From: Amphritea atlantica
Lineage (GTDB): Bacteria > Pseudomonadota > Gammaproteobacteria > Pseudomonadales > Balneatricaceae
Direction of reading: 5' to 3'
DNA length: 64,000 nucleotides
Assembly (NCBI RefSeq): GCF_900111095.1
Contig: NZ_FOGB01000018.1
Span: 1-64,000, forward strand
In this document: piece after piece, positions 9,522-19,187 of the stretch
Numbering within the stretch: the first letter of the stretch is position 1
How the letters are laid out: each line of letters begins with the position of its first letter
Notes under the pieces: generated by a model
Databases searched by the model: none
Told to the model about the DNA's origin: nothing
Seen by the model: only the letters and a program-made list of their open reading frames with translations
Made by a program: the position numbers and the translations under genes

Positions 9522-10613
9522 CTATACCCGTCCGAACAGCTCATAGGGCAGCGGATCAATGACCGGTTGACGCTTCAGCAAAATATCGGCCAACAAGCGG
9601 GTTGATGCTGGTGCCAGCACCAAACCATTCCGGAAATGCCCGGCGTTCAGGTAGAGATTGTCATATCCAGGCACTGCGCCAATGTAGGGAACACCTTCAG
9701 GCGAGCCCGGGCGCAATCCAGCCCAATGGTGTTCCAGTTCATATTTTTCAAGCTCTGGACAGATCTGCAACGCAGTCTGATACAGCGACGCTTTCGCTTC
9801 TTCGGTGGTCTGTTTATCAAAACCCACCCGCTCCAGCGTACTGCCCACCAGAATACGGCCATCATTTCGGGGGATCAGATAGCGCCCCTGCATCAGCACC
9901 ACCCGGTTGATCAGCCCCACGGGCGCCTTGAACAGCATCATCTGCCCTTTTACCGGCTCAACCGGGAGCTCCACCTCCAGAGGCGCAAGCAGCTCACTGC
10001 TCCAGGCTCCTGCGGCGATAATCACCTGATCGCCTTGTAACACCCGATCGGCCAGACGCACCCCGGTGACCGCATAGTTTTCTATGCTCAGCCCCTCTAC
10101 CCGTCCCTGCTCAATCAGGTTGATATTCGGGGTGATCTCCATACTGCGACGTAACGAACGGCCTAAACGTGGATTACGGATACTGGCCACTTCCGGCATC
10201 CACAGTGCAGAGTCTAATCCGGGCGCGAGGCTGGGTTCTTTCTGGTAGATAAAATCAGCTCCGACCTGCTCCATCGGTTTCTGATACCGCCGCCCCCAGG
10301 CCAGCGCATCATCCGCATCATCCACCCCAACCATAAACATCCCTTTCAGGCGCAACTCCGGATCCAGCCCGGTCTCTTCCAACAGTTGTTGCGCCAAATG
10401 GATATAACTGGTTTGCGACCAGGTCGCCAACGCCGTCACAGGATCAGAATAACGCCAGGGGTAAAGCGGTGAAACGATCCCACCTCCGGCCCAGGAAGCT
10501 TCCTGTGCACAGTTATTCATATCCACCAGCGTGACCTCAGCACCCGACTGCGCCAGCTCTCTGGCGGTCAGCATCCCGATCACGCCTGCTCCAATTATCA
10601 GGTAGTCAGACAT
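9522..10613 (-). CDS. thiO: Glycine oxidase ThiO (FAD-dependent, thiamine biosynthesis)
   Basis: ThiO oxidises glycine to iminoacetic acid for the thiazole ring of thiamine. The 363-residue protein opens with an FAD-binding GAGVIG motif (8-13) and acidic residue D31 at the end of the second strand, then the DAO-type fold. The C-terminal LNAGHFRNGLVLAPAST motif is typical of ThiO. It stands alone, but its place next to the minor pilins matches Pseudomonas, where the neighbouring homologue has the same context. Confidence 0.9.
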   Translation of the reverse strand: MSDYLIIGAGVIGMLTARELAQSGAEVTLVDMNNCAQEASWAGGGIVSPLYPWRYSDPVTALATWSQTSYIHLAQQLLEETGLDPELRLKGMFMVGVDDADDALAWGRRYQKPMEQVGADFIYQKEPSLAPGLDSALWMPEVASIRNPRLGRSLRRSMEITPNINLIEQGRVEGLSIENYAVTGVRLADRVLQGDQVIIAAGAWSSELLAPLEVELPVEPVKGQMMLFKAPVGLINRVVLMQGRYLIPRNDGRILVGSTLERVGFDKQTTEEAKASLYQTALQICPELEKYELEHHWAGLRPGSPEGVPYIGAVPGYDNLYLNAGHFRNGLVLAPASTRLLADILLKRQPVIDPLPYELFGRV

Positions 10614-10653
10614 AGTTGAGCCTTATGGTTGGTACAAAGAGGGTTGAGTATAT

Positions 10654-10684
10654 AAAAAAACGCGCCAGGGGCGCGTTTTTTTTA
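10654..10684 (-). terminator. Terminator of the left minor-pilin operon
   Basis: AAAAAAACGCGCC, AGG, GGCGCG and a run of T residues form a strong hairpin 35 bases after the pilE stop, at the end of the leftward operon. Confidence 0.85.
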
Positions 10685-10718
10685 GACAAATGCTGATTTA
10701 TTGCAAGAAAACAGCGGG

Positions 10719-11123
10719 TTACCAACAATCATCAACAGGATCACCAGTCGTGCCTTTTTGCCCAGTATGGGTGATTGTCATGTTGCCACAGCGATCCCCC
10801 ACCATACCATTTATTGGCGCAGCCTGAAGTGTATAGGTCGTCGCCGTAGACGCGGGTACTGATAAGTCATAAAACTTAGGAGTACCATCTTTTGGCGATT
10901 GCGTATAGGGCAAAACCGCCCCGGTATAGGACCCATTTTCCGTATAATACCTTTCCAGTGACTGAGCTAACGAAAGCAAACTCCCTTGCGCATCAACACG
11001 TCGACTCTGCGCCACCTGCTCCTGATAGCTGGGGTAGGCTATTGCGGAAATAATGCCGATAATAGCGACAACAATCATCAGCTCGATTAGGGTAAATCCC
11101 CGCTGGTACTTCATCTGATTCAT
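10719..11123 (-). CDS. pilE: Type IV minor pilin PilE-like (left cluster)
   Basis: This 134-residue prepilin has a short leader ending in Gly9 and the cleavage/methylation motif G-FTLIE with Glu5 of the mature protein, then a 20-residue hydrophobic helix. The C-terminus has the paired cysteines DRCGN and DDCW. It matches the PilE/ComP-type minor pilin that ends the Pseudomonas fimU-pilVWXY1E operon. Its ATG overlaps the pilY1 stop. It would be processed by PilD and join the pilus-tip priming complex. Confidence 0.9.
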   Translation of the reverse strand: MNQMKYQRGFTLIELMIVVAIIGIISAIAYPSYQEQVAQSRRVDAQGSLLSLAQSLERYYTENGSYTGAVLPYTQSPKDGTPKFYDLSVPASTATTYTLQAAPINGMVGDRCGNMTITHTGQKGTTGDPVDDCW

Positions 11124-14100
11124 CTGATCTCTCTCCAGCCTTTGCGGCCCTGCTCAAAACCAGAATTCAATAACATTTGAACAGGCTCTGTTCCAGCGCT
11201 CTCCGTTACATACAGATTATCAGGCTTACCACCCACTCCGGTTACAACACTATCTGAGATATTGGAAAATCCACCATCCCCCTGATTAATCATAACCCCG
11301 CTACCAGGCGCCACATAAGCTGTATTACCACCACTCGCAGGCACTGTTACTTTATCAGAATCATTGATAGCTGCATCACCATTAAAATCAAAACTTGAGT
11401 AGCCAAATCGAGATCCTGACTCCAAGTCCAGAGCCATAATCCAGCTACTTCCGCCAAAACTACAAGGATCAGCAGAAGGGATTTTTGTGGCAAAGAGAAC
11501 CTGTGATCCATACAATACGGGAGAAGTATTAACCAGCTCCCCAAGAGCCCCAGGGCCTCCTTGCGTTGTTGACCACTCCAGATCTAAATACCAACCTTTA
11601 TCTGTCCCTCCCAAGGAGTTATTACTCGTTACTCTTACGCCATTTGTCCCCACATTCCCCTCGTAAACAATCTCTTGTTTCAATAAGTTCGAACGATCGC
11701 TTATGGCCACCCCGATATCCCTTACACCATACAGAGTCTGCACCTGAGGTGAAGCCGCCACTTCATTATCACCACTCAGGTAGTAACTACCGGTACCAAA
11801 CAACACCATATGGCGTCCCCGGCTATCATAGGTAGTCCTTATCGCGCCTGTAATCGGTTGACGCACGCCAGATGCGTCTTTGGCAACAAAGAACGGCAAC
11901 GGAGTCGTACCACTAAGCAAGGCTGTTGGTGGAGCCCAGTTGCCAGAAGTAGCACCTTTAATATCAAACCTCCATAAATTCCCCAATGTATCTCCAACAA
12001 TAATCCGATCAGCAATACGGTCCTGGTTGAGATCTATTACTGCGGGCTCTCCCAAGCCCCCCGTTGTAGGCACAACCAGTTCCCTGATGATCGAACCATC
12101 TGCAACATTTAAAATCCAGATATACCCCTGCGATGCCCCATGAACAAAACCACTGCTTATAACAACTCCAAACTTTCCATTAGGCAAAGCTGTTATGGTT
12201 GGCTGTTGAATCAAAGAGCCCATGTCTTTATGTTTAAATTCCCAGAGAATATCTTCTTTCGTCATACTTTCAGGGTTGCTGATATCCAACAATGAAACAC
12301 CTGCTCCACCAGCTCCAGGTGTGACAGCCACAACAGTTTTCCAACCTGATGAAACGCCTGTCGGCACATCTGCAGGAGCAAACCATGCATCAGAGACCCG
12401 GGGCTCACCATCAACATAATAACGATGACCATAATTCGGATCGGTCAGCTCGTACAGATTACCGAATACACCAGAAGGTACGTAGGCAAACAGCTCCTTT
12501 CCTCCATTATTTGCTGTCGAGGAATCCGCGGTAGCATCAAACGCGTGCAGCATCCCATCATTTGCACCCACTATAAGAATAGGAGGCTTATTTACATAGT
12601 CAGAGGAAGACCGATAAGTTTTATAAGCCGTTTTTACAGCCGTACCGAATGATGTCCCTAATCGGCTATAGCCAAAGTTACTCTTGTTGGATACATATTG
12701 AGGAGATGAATTCACTATATCGCCAAGCCGACTACCGCGACGCCTGAATGGTTTAGAGCTATTTGTAAGTGTTTGCTCAAGTGCCCGGCTACCTCGTAAA
12801 TAATCCAGCCTCTGTTGTGCAACAGCTTCTGTCGTTGGGGCACCACTTGCAGGTGTTGAACGTAGCATCAATTTCTGTTCAGCGGACAAGTCACTCCAGA
12901 TAAAGTCAGCGCCACTGCTATTCAGTGTAATACCCGTCAGAACGTCCTCCGCAGCATATGTGCTGGTGAAAATATTACGGCTGGTCATATCAGCATCCGT
13001 AAGCGCATCCAGAATCGATGCAGCGCTCCAAAGCTCAACAAGTGATGGAGCGCCATTAGAATCAACCTCTCGGGCAACAAGATCACCTGACCATAAACTC
13101 GAATCCATCAGGGCATTAAATAGCGCTGTATCCGTATCCAATCTCGAACTATTAGCCGTCAAGGCAGCAGCAGACCCCTTAACCGATGCAGAAATAGAGG
13201 CAAACGCATCAGTTAAACCATCCACCATCTTGCGGGCATCGCCTGCTGTATAAAAGTTATCCGTTCTTTTGTAGTCACTGCCAGACTCATCGGGGTTTAA
13301 TATATCTGTATTGGTGTACCACCACCATTCAGGTAACGGGTCCGTACGCAGATAAGGATCTCCCAAACTCTGATCGTCGCACTCTGTACCTGTCGGAGTG
13401 TAACTGGCCAGGGAACAACTTGGATGTTTACGTACTACAAACCCACCATACTTAGCAGTCAACCAGAACTGGTTATTTCTTAAGTTACGAAGATACTGGT
13501 TTTCAAGCACATCAACCCAGTAGGTTTGCACTGTTTGCGTACCGGCAAAGTCTACCGGGCGGATATCCATGGTATTTGCATCGTATGCCAGACCCGCCAT
13601 AAAAGCGGAGTTGTTCCGTCCAGAATAGCTGCTGGCCCCGGTATCAATGGAAATACCTTCCAGTGCTGCAATCTTATCTGTGGCTGTCCTCACATTCACC
13701 GAGAGATCAGTGGACACCTCCGTAGGCTTTGTTGGCTCATCTGTTCCACTGGTATTTCCTGGAAGGTTCTTATCCCGGTGAGTATTCACATCACCAATAC
13801 CCAGTACAACATTCTTCTGGCAGGCGTACTGAATAGGATCATTCCAGCTTCGAATCACTGGGAAATTATCAACCCATTTTGCAATTTCAGTATTCCCAGG
13901 GGAGGAGTTATGCGCCGGTGACTTGGTGTAGTATTCGTCGACGTTACCCTGATGCTTATAATATCTCAGGGCGGTGTAATAGAGTTCGCTAACCGGATCG
14001 TAGCTTTTAAAGTTGTTATTATTTAGTTGTCCAAACTTATTCAGGTAGTTTATGACGCCACTATCAGAAACCGTTGTACCATAATAGGATGCTGTATCCG

Positions 14101-15646
14101 ACGCATCAGTTGGGTCTGGATTACGCTCCAGAATACCGGTAGAAGGATCCCACTCCATATTCGAATTGGCAATCTCACCGGCAGATGGATCCAGCTGTAT
14201 GGGTCCAACAAACTTCTGACGAGCTCTTAAAACGCCCCCATCCCGACGGTAGTTGGAATCGTTCAGATAACCAAAAATACTGTACCTGATATTATCCGCA
14301 TAGCGTTGAATCAACCCTTCCGGTTTCCAGCCACTGTCATACTGTTTACAGTTAGCTTCAACGCCAATGCTAGGGTCACACACTTTTATCCGAACAGATG
14401 TGCCAAAGGTATTAGTTGAAATCGGATCATAGGCGATAGTTCCGCCGCCTGAATATGAAGCCACACGTAATTTATCAACATAGTACTCATGGCCACCATG
14501 AACATAGAGACGGTTAAAGGTGTTATAAGAGGTATCTGCACTGGTTGTCTGAACAGACGCCAACTCTGTACCACCGTTATCGTACACCGTCAGTTTGAAT
14601 TTATCGCCTGGCACACTTTCAAATACAAAACGGTACCACTGATCGGTTGGCCGGGTCCATGAGGCAGTTTCCATATTACTGGCTGAACCACCGTTTCGCT
14701 TCTCAATCTTGATAGTGCCCGCAGAAATATTAATACCATATCCATTGGCACTATTGTCAGACAACGCCAGCCGGTCAGACTGACCATTCTGAGTGCCTAC
14801 TGTTGGACGATAGATCCAGCCTTCAAACACAAAGTTATCGTAGTTGGCTGATGATGAAAGATCTTTATAACCACCATGAGGGTCATTATTATTGATCTTT
14901 TTCAGTGAATATCCGCCAGACTCAAACGATTCAGTTGAGCTACGGATCACGGCTCCACTGGAATAATCGCTCCAGCCCGAGCTAAAATCGGTATCATTCA
15001 GTAACTCGGAGAAAGACGCAGCACCAGTAGTATTGCTAAAACCATGCCCTGAGGGCAGGGTAAACTGCATCTTATTGCCTAGCCCACCAATTTTTGTTTC
15101 GAAAGAGGATGTTGAGAAAGGCGTCGCATTGTTAACAACTGTAGAACCACTGATACTGCGTACATCAAAATAGTTGTTCTGACCACTATGCCGGGCTTTT
15201 TCCAGCCAGGTCTCTGTCGCTGTATCTTTAACCCGGTAACCACCGGTCAGTGCCCAGCGAAACGGATCAATCGTCTGTGTAGTAGCCCAGTTTAAAAAAT
15301 TACCGCTCCAGACATCACCTGGGCATTTATAATTAGTATTGATACTAACAGGATAGAAGTGCCGCTCAGCTTCATCAGCATCATACTGATAGCGATAACA
15401 TTTTTTTGGATCAAAGTAACCGATACTTTCACTATCTTCATCATAACTGCCAATATTCGCTGCGCTTAAAACTGTCGGCCACTCAACCGAGGGAACCAGA
15501 GCAAGGTTACCCGGAACATTCCCCTGTCCCAGAAACAGAGGTGTTTGCGCAACTGTGGAGGCTAGCGAGGAGGAAGAAACGGTTCCCGCAATAGAAATAA
15601 ATACCAATGCCAACCAATATCTGGATGCTGATTCTAGATCTTTCAT
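11120..15646 (-). CDS. pilY1: Type IV pilus tip adhesin/assembly protein PilY1, LamG-insertion type without vWA metal site
   Basis: The start at 15646 ([10 protein letters not shown]) has GGAGG seven bases upstream; a GTG 21 bases earlier is less likely. The 1508-residue protein has a signal peptide (to about 35) and an N-terminal half containing [20 protein letters not shown] but no DxSxS metal motif. An inserted LamG-like beta-rich domain occupies about 215-400. The conserved C-terminal PilY1 beta-propeller begins near [13 protein letters not shown], with a calcium-site motif DLNQDRIAD near 1200. A second DxNxD-type motif ([12 protein letters not shown]) is near the end. It lies between pilX and pilE. 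Confidence 0.92.
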   Translation of the reverse strand: MKDLESASRYWLALVFISIAGTVSSSSLASTVAQTPLFLGQGNVPGNLALVPSVEWPTVLSAANIGSYDEDSESIGYFDPKKCYRYQYDADEAERHFYPVSINTNYKCPGDVWSGNFLNWATTQTIDPFRWALTGGYRVKDTATETWLEKARHSGQNNYFDVRSISGSTVVNNATPFSTSSFETKIGGLGNKMQFTLPSGHGFSNTTGAASFSELLNDTDFSSGWSDYSSGAVIRSSTESFESGGYSLKKINNNDPHGGYKDLSSSANYDNFVFEGWIYRPTVGTQNGQSDRLALSDNSANGYGINISAGTIKIEKRNGGSASNMETASWTRPTDQWYRFVFESVPGDKFKLTVYDNGGTELASVQTTSADTSYNTFNRLYVHGGHEYYVDKLRVASYSGGGTIAYDPISTNTFGTSVRIKVCDPSIGVEANCKQYDSGWKPEGLIQRYADNIRYSIFGYLNDSNYRRDGGVLRARQKFVGPIQLDPSAGEIANSNMEWDPSTGILERNPDPTDASDTASYYGTTVSDSGVINYLNKFGQLNNNNFKSYDPVSELYYTALRYYKHQGNVDEYYTKSPAHNSSPGNTEIAKWVDNFPVIRSWNDPIQYACQKNVVLGIGDVNTHRDKNLPGNTSGTDEPTKPTEVSTDLSVNVRTATDKIAALEGISIDTGASSYSGRNNSAFMAGLAYDANTMDIRPVDFAGTQTVQTYWVDVLENQYLRNLRNNQFWLTAKYGGFVVRKHPSCSLASYTPTGTECDDQSLGDPYLRTDPLPEWWWYTNTDILNPDESGSDYKRTDNFYTAGDARKMVDGLTDAFASISASVKGSAAALTANSSRLDTDTALFNALMDSSLWSGDLVAREVDSNGAPSLVELWSAASILDALTDADMTSRNIFTSTYAAEDVLTGITLNSSGADFIWSDLSAEQKLMLRSTPASGAPTTEAVAQQRLDYLRGSRALEQTLTNSSKPFRRRGSRLGDIVNSSPQYVSNKSNFGYSRLGTSFGTAVKTAYKTYRSSSDYVNKPPILIVGANDGMLHAFDATADSSTANNGGKELFAYVPSGVFGNLYELTDPNYGHRYYVDGEPRVSDAWFAPADVPTGVSSGWKTVVAVTPGAGGAGVSLLDISNPESMTKEDILWEFKHKDMGSLIQQPTITALPNGKFGVVISSGFVHGASQGYIWILNVADGSIIRELVVPTTGGLGEPAVIDLNQDRIADRIIVGDTLGNLWRFDIKGATSGNWAPPTALLSGTTPLPFFVAKDASGVRQPITGAIRTTYDSRGRHMVLFGTGSYYLSGDNEVAASPQVQTLYGVRDIGVAISDRSNLLKQEIVYEGNVGTNGVRVTSNNSLGGTDKGWYLDLEWSTTQGGPGALGELVNTSPVLYGSQVLFATKIPSADPCSFGGSSWIMALDLESGSRFGYSSFDFNGDAAINDSDKVTVPASGGNTAYVAPGSGVMINQGDGGFSNISDSVVTGVGGKPDNLYVTESAGTEPVQMLLNSGFEQGRKGWREIR

Positions 15647-15675
15647 TATTAGTCCTCCGTAGCCCACTGAATAAC

Positions 15676-16107
15676 CTAATCTTTGACTACGTAAATTGAT
15701 TCTAACTGGACATCTGATTGATCAGAAAGCCCATTTGAAGACGCGGTAACTCTGATAACCACGCCCAGCTTGGCAGCAGGTAAAGTGGTGGTATTTTCAA
15801 GTATTCTAACCAATGTAGCAGTCCAGTTGGCATCGCCATAAGAACCACTGACTGAGTCACCAATATATTCTAAAGTTCCGTTATCGTAGCTATCATAAGC
15901 ACTATTCTCGCCCTCTCTTAATGCTGCCTCAGCAGCATTAAATGCAACTGAACGGTCACGGAGATTTCCTGACATTTTTTCCTGCAGGGTTGTGCCCTGC
16001 ATTGAGCTGACGCCAATCAACGTCAGTATCAATACGAAGATAAGCGCAATAATAAGAACGGCACCCTGCTCCCTGTTTTTAGGCATCATTAATCGCTTAT
16101 TGATCAT
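15676..16107 (-). CDS. pilX: Type IV minor pilin PilX (left cluster)
   Basis: This 143-residue pilin-like protein has a leader ending in Gly before AVLIIALIFVL. Like other PilX/GspK-type pilins it lacks Glu5, and it has the family motif SGNLRDRSVAFNAAEAALR. It overlaps pilW by four bases (ATGA) and is followed closely by pilY1. PilX, PilV, PilW and PilE form the priming complex at the pilus tip that carries PilY1. Confidence 0.9.
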   Translation of the reverse strand: MINKRLMMPKNREQGAVLIIALIFVLILTLIGVSSMQGTTLQEKMSGNLRDRSVAFNAAEAALREGENSAYDSYDNGTLEYIGDSVSGSYGDANWTATLVRILENTTTLPAAKLGVVIRVTASSNGLSDQSDVQLESIYVVKD

Positions 16108-17084
16108 TCCAATCGATTCCTCAGCGCTACCGTTGCAGAAAAGTCCTGACTAATATTGTCCTCTGTCACAGATACTGTCACCCTAACTGCGACCACATCA
16201 CCCCAATCACCAATACCATCAGCATCCGCAGAGTAATCCAGTGCCGGACCTGCTCCAGATACCACAGCATAATTTATTGTCAGGCCAGTAACCCCCTCAA
16301 CCAGTACGTTATCATCACCACCTCCAGCCGTACCGTTATCGGAAACACCATTGTCATAGCTAATAAAGCGTAACGCGGTTGGTGTAGATTGCCCTTGCCC
16401 CACGTAATAAAGCGTGCTGGACAACAAAGATATATCAGTATAATCATCAGCTTTATAGGGCCTTCCAAGACCTTGAGCCGCTACGGACACATTACCAATT
16501 TTTGCAGCAGCCGTTTCAGAGCCTCGTTTCAGGTCAGCAGTGTTATTTGCCGCTGTATTCTGAAAAAGATCACAGGTTTCACCATTAGAAATAATCAGAA
16601 TGGCTCCCGGTTCTTCCCCACCAACGGTCGGAAAAGTCTCATCATCCACTTCGAGGTCCATATTCAATTCAGCGGACGCCTCTCTTACAGCATGTTTGAT
16701 AACGACAATATCTGTACCGGCCGTATAACCAATTAAATCGTTTTCAAAAAACTTTCCGGTGGCATCAGTCCAGCCTTTTATCGGAGCGTTCAGATCAAAG
16801 ACATCTGCTTCATAGTCAGCATCGGCCGTGTCAATAAGGTTCTGCACCTTAACAAAACAATTCCCTTTATAACCTACATTACGCAGATCTTCAGTCAGAA
16901 TCTCTAGTGCAAAGCGACCATCTTCCTGTACACGGGAGAGAGATTCATTACTGTTAAAGCTTGCTGAGCTGCCTATAAACACAGCCAGGACGCCACCGAT
17001 AATAAACAGCCCCAGAACCAGAGCGATCATTAACTCGATTAAGCTAAAGCCCTTTTCTCGCTTTTTCAGTAACAGAGTCGACAT
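16104..17084 (-). CDS. pilW: Type IV minor pilin PilW (left cluster)
   Basis: The 326-residue prepilin has the cleavage site G12-FSLIE, a hydrophobic helix to about residue 35, and the PilW/GspJ-like motif SRVQEDGRFALEILTEDLRNVGY. It is large for a pilin, as expected of PilW. It lies three bases after pilV and overlaps pilX. Confidence 0.92.
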   Translation of the reverse strand: MSTLLLKKREKGFSLIELMIALVLGLFIIGGVLAVFIGSSASFNSNESLSRVQEDGRFALEILTEDLRNVGYKGNCFVKVQNLIDTADADYEADVFDLNAPIKGWTDATGKFFENDLIGYTAGTDIVVIKHAVREASAELNMDLEVDDETFPTVGGEEPGAILIISNGETCDLFQNTAANNTADLKRGSETAAAKIGNVSVAAQGLGRPYKADDYTDISLLSSTLYYVGQGQSTPTALRFISYDNGVSDNGTAGGGDDNVLVEGVTGLTINYAVVSGAGPALDYSADADGIGDWGDVVAVRVTVSVTEDNISQDFSATVALRNRLE

Positions 17085-17087
17085 TAA

Positions 17088-17525
17088 TTAAAACTCCATA
17101 TTATAAATAAAACTGGTGTCACCATTGTCGGCTTCATTCTCAGCCCGAATCCGGGCGCGATTATCGTTCCATTTAATTGTAATAGTCGCTGTTCTGTTAG
17201 GTTTATCCAAAACTAGCGTGCCCACAGCCCCAGAGACTAATTTAGCCGCAACATCAGCATCCCATAAAGCCCGATCTCCTCCCTGGCCATCATCATAATC
17301 GCCAGCCAAGGCGGAATCAGGTGCTGCTCGTATTCTGTCAGCCAGATCATAGGCCAGAAAAGTGGCCTGGGATCTATAATAGGCCCCCTGATTACTCTTC
17401 AGCGCCATAGTCTGAAGGGCAGCAACCGATAACAATCCTATCGATATAACTACAACAGCGATCAACACCTCTATTAGAGTTGTCCCACTCTCACCCTGGC
17501 GCCCTCTATCGTTATAGCACGGCAT
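17088..17525 (-). CDS. pilV: Type IV minor pilin PilV (left cluster)
   Basis: The 145-residue form starts at the ATG MPCYNDRG, two bases after the fimT/fimU stop, with GAGGGTGGG upstream. A GTG three codons earlier overlaps that stop. The prepilin site is G-TTLIEVLIA, followed by GLLSVAALQTMALKSNQGAYYRSQA, the typical PilV/GspI pattern. It is the second gene of the left operon. Confidence 0.9.
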   Translation of the reverse strand: MPCYNDRGRQGESGTTLIEVLIAVVVISIGLLSVAALQTMALKSNQGAYYRSQATFLAYDLADRIRAAPDSALAGDYDDGQGGDRALWDADVAAKLVSGAVGTLVLDKPNRTATITIKWNDNRARIRAENEADNGDTSFIYNMEF

Positions 17526-17527
17526 GA

Positions 17528-18040
17528 TCAACACCCACCCTCTTGAACAATGGCCCGTCCACTGACGTTAACTGATAGGCAGCGACTATCATTATTATTT
17601 TGTATCTCAATACTTCCATTAGTCGTAGCCCGACCAGAGCTATTGAATACAAAGCCATTCGTCGCACCGGAAACAACAAGATCAACCGCCCCCCACTCCC
17701 GGATAACCTCTACATCGGCAATCGTTTCTAAATCCGCTCCAGTCTGCGCAACCACAACCCAACCATTACTCCAGTCAGAATCAAAATCACAGGCAGTAAA
17801 CCCCGCGTTAGCACGACAAATAGCTGCGTTTTCTCTTCGGGTAAGTGCTACCGAACGAGCCAACTGGGTTGCCGTGTTCAAATCATGGGCAACTGACCGA
17901 AGCCGGTTTGACTCAATAACCGCATTAAAACTGGGAATACCGATGCCCAGCAGAATACCCAGCACGACCAGTGCCACCATCAACTCAATCAGTGTAAATC
18001 CGCGCTGCTTTACAATACGCAAAAAGACCACCCCACCCAT
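17528..18040 (-). CDS. fimT: GspH/FimT-type minor pilin (FimU position), first gene of the left cluster
   Basis: The 170-residue prepilin has G14-FTLIELMVALVVL and then the GspH/FimT-family helix NRLRSVAHDLNTATQLARSVALTRRE. The C-terminus ends QEGGC. By position it corresponds to FimU, heading pilVWXY1E as in Pseudomonas. FimT and FimU cannot be told apart by eye. Some FimT proteins bind DNA during natural transformation; that is not shown here. Confidence 0.85.
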   Translation of the reverse strand: MGGVVFLRIVKQRGFTLIELMVALVVLGILLGIGIPSFNAVIESNRLRSVAHDLNTATQLARSVALTRRENAAICRANAGFTACDFDSDWSNGWVVVAQTGADLETIADVEVIREWGAVDLVVSGATNGFVFNSSGRATTNGSIEIQNNNDSRCLSVNVSGRAIVQEGGC

Positions 18041-18181
18041 TCATCATTGAATATTGAATAGAATTATAGAAGCAAATCCATTTGCACTCTGTATTGACTA
18101 TATTTTAGTCACTCCTGCAACTATCCATACGCAAGAACTACCCAAAACAGTTACTTTAAGTCAAACAGTTGTAAGAAAAGG

Positions 18182-18229
18182 ATAAGATTAAACCAAATCA
18201 GCAGGCTCTGTAACTGATTTGAATCTTAT
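18182..18229 (-). terminator. Hairpin terminator between the two minor-pilin operons
   Basis: Two nested inverted repeats (ATAAGATT / AATCTTAT and CAAATCAG / CTGATTTG) form a long AT-rich stem-loop 20 bases after the right-cluster stop. A pyrimidine run (CCTTTTCTT on the minus strand) follows. This would separate the right operon from the left one, whose own promoter must lie in 18041-18180. Confidence 0.6.
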
Positions 18230-18249
18230 TTTTAGGAAATCAGCTGGAA

Positions 18250-18738
18250 TCAGCCGTTTCTGATGCGCCCCATACCGGAAACAACAAGTGTTTTTGTTTC
18301 TTCAGAAACGGTCATGGCGAAAGTTCCATTATCTCCGGTTGTGCCTTTAGCCGTCAGCTTTATCTGGAAACAGTTCTTTTTATATTCAATAACCACCCCT
18401 TCAGGAAACTCATTCTGAAGTAACTTGGTATCTTTGAGTGGATCATAACTGTTATCACCATCCAGATCGTGATAACTGACTACTCCGTCACTCCAGTTAT
18501 TACCACAACCGCCTGTAGCAATATCTAAAGGACAGAGAAACACGGGACGTTGCTGGGTAACTGCCTCGTAACGGGCCTGACTATAGCTGTCTTTTAACAG
18601 CTGTACCGTCGTATCGAGCTTTTGAGATGATACGAACCCCGCCAGAGAGGGCACTCCCACGGTCAGCAAAATCGCCAATACACTTAATGCCACCAACAGT
18701 TCGATCAGCGTCACACCCGTTTCTGTTTCATAACTCAT
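18250..18738 (-). CDS. GspH/FimT-type minor pilin, last gene of the right cluster
   Basis: I take the ATG at 18738 (MSYETETG) because GGGAGAGATGG lies just upstream. An earlier start would overlap the pilE stop. The 162-residue prepilin has G8-VTLIELLVALSVL and the FimT/GspH helix KLDTTVQLLKDSYSQARYEAV. Two cysteines (FLCPLDIATGGCG) follow. In the left cluster the equivalent gene is first; here it is last. Confidence 0.87.
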   Translation of the reverse strand: MSYETETGVTLIELLVALSVLAILLTVGVPSLAGFVSSQKLDTTVQLLKDSYSQARYEAVTQQRPVFLCPLDIATGGCGNNWSDGVVSYHDLDGDNSYDPLKDTKLLQNEFPEGVVIEYKKNCFQIKLTAKGTTGDNGTFAMTVSEETKTLVVSGMGRIRNG

Positions 18739-18758
18739 AACTCCATCTCTCCCTAGGG

Positions 18759-19187
18759 TTACCAGCACTCCTGTGCTCCCGCAGTGCCCGTTGCCGTTTT
18801 CTGCCCCTGCCGGTCAATGCCTAGCTGACCACACTGGTCTGAAACCTGAGAACCCAGAGGAACCGCTTGCAAACTATACAGGGTAACATCGCCCTGAAAC
18901 CGGTAACGGGTAGCCATATCTCCATCTGATGCACAATCGGAGGTCAGCAGATCATCCCGGCCATCGCCATCCGCATCACCCCATCCGCTGTACGTCAGAT
19001 CCGCTGCATATTGCCGCTCGAGCTGTTGCGTCATATTCAACAAACAAAGCCTCGCTGACTCACGCCAGCTGTCCTGGATATGCTGCAGATAGGAGGGGTA
19101 TGCAACGGCAGCTAGCAAACCGATAATTGCGACGGTGATCATCAGCTCAATCAACGAGAATCCCTGGTTATCCGATTTCAGCTTCAT
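18759..19187 (-). CDS. pilE: Type IV minor pilin PilE-like (right cluster)
   Basis: The 142-residue prepilin has G9-FSLIELMITVAIIG and the same C-terminal signature as the left PilE (SDQCGQLGIDRQGQK...ECW). It carries a small DADGDGRDD insertion that resembles a calcium-binding loop. Its ATG overlaps the pilY1 stop by one base. Confidence 0.9.
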   Translation of the reverse strand: MKLKSDNQGFSLIELMITVAIIGLLAAVAYPSYLQHIQDSWRESARLCLLNMTQQLERQYAADLTYSGWGDADGDGRDDLLTSDCASDGDMATRYRFQGDVTLYSLQAVPLGSQVSDQCGQLGIDRQGQKTATGTAGAQECW

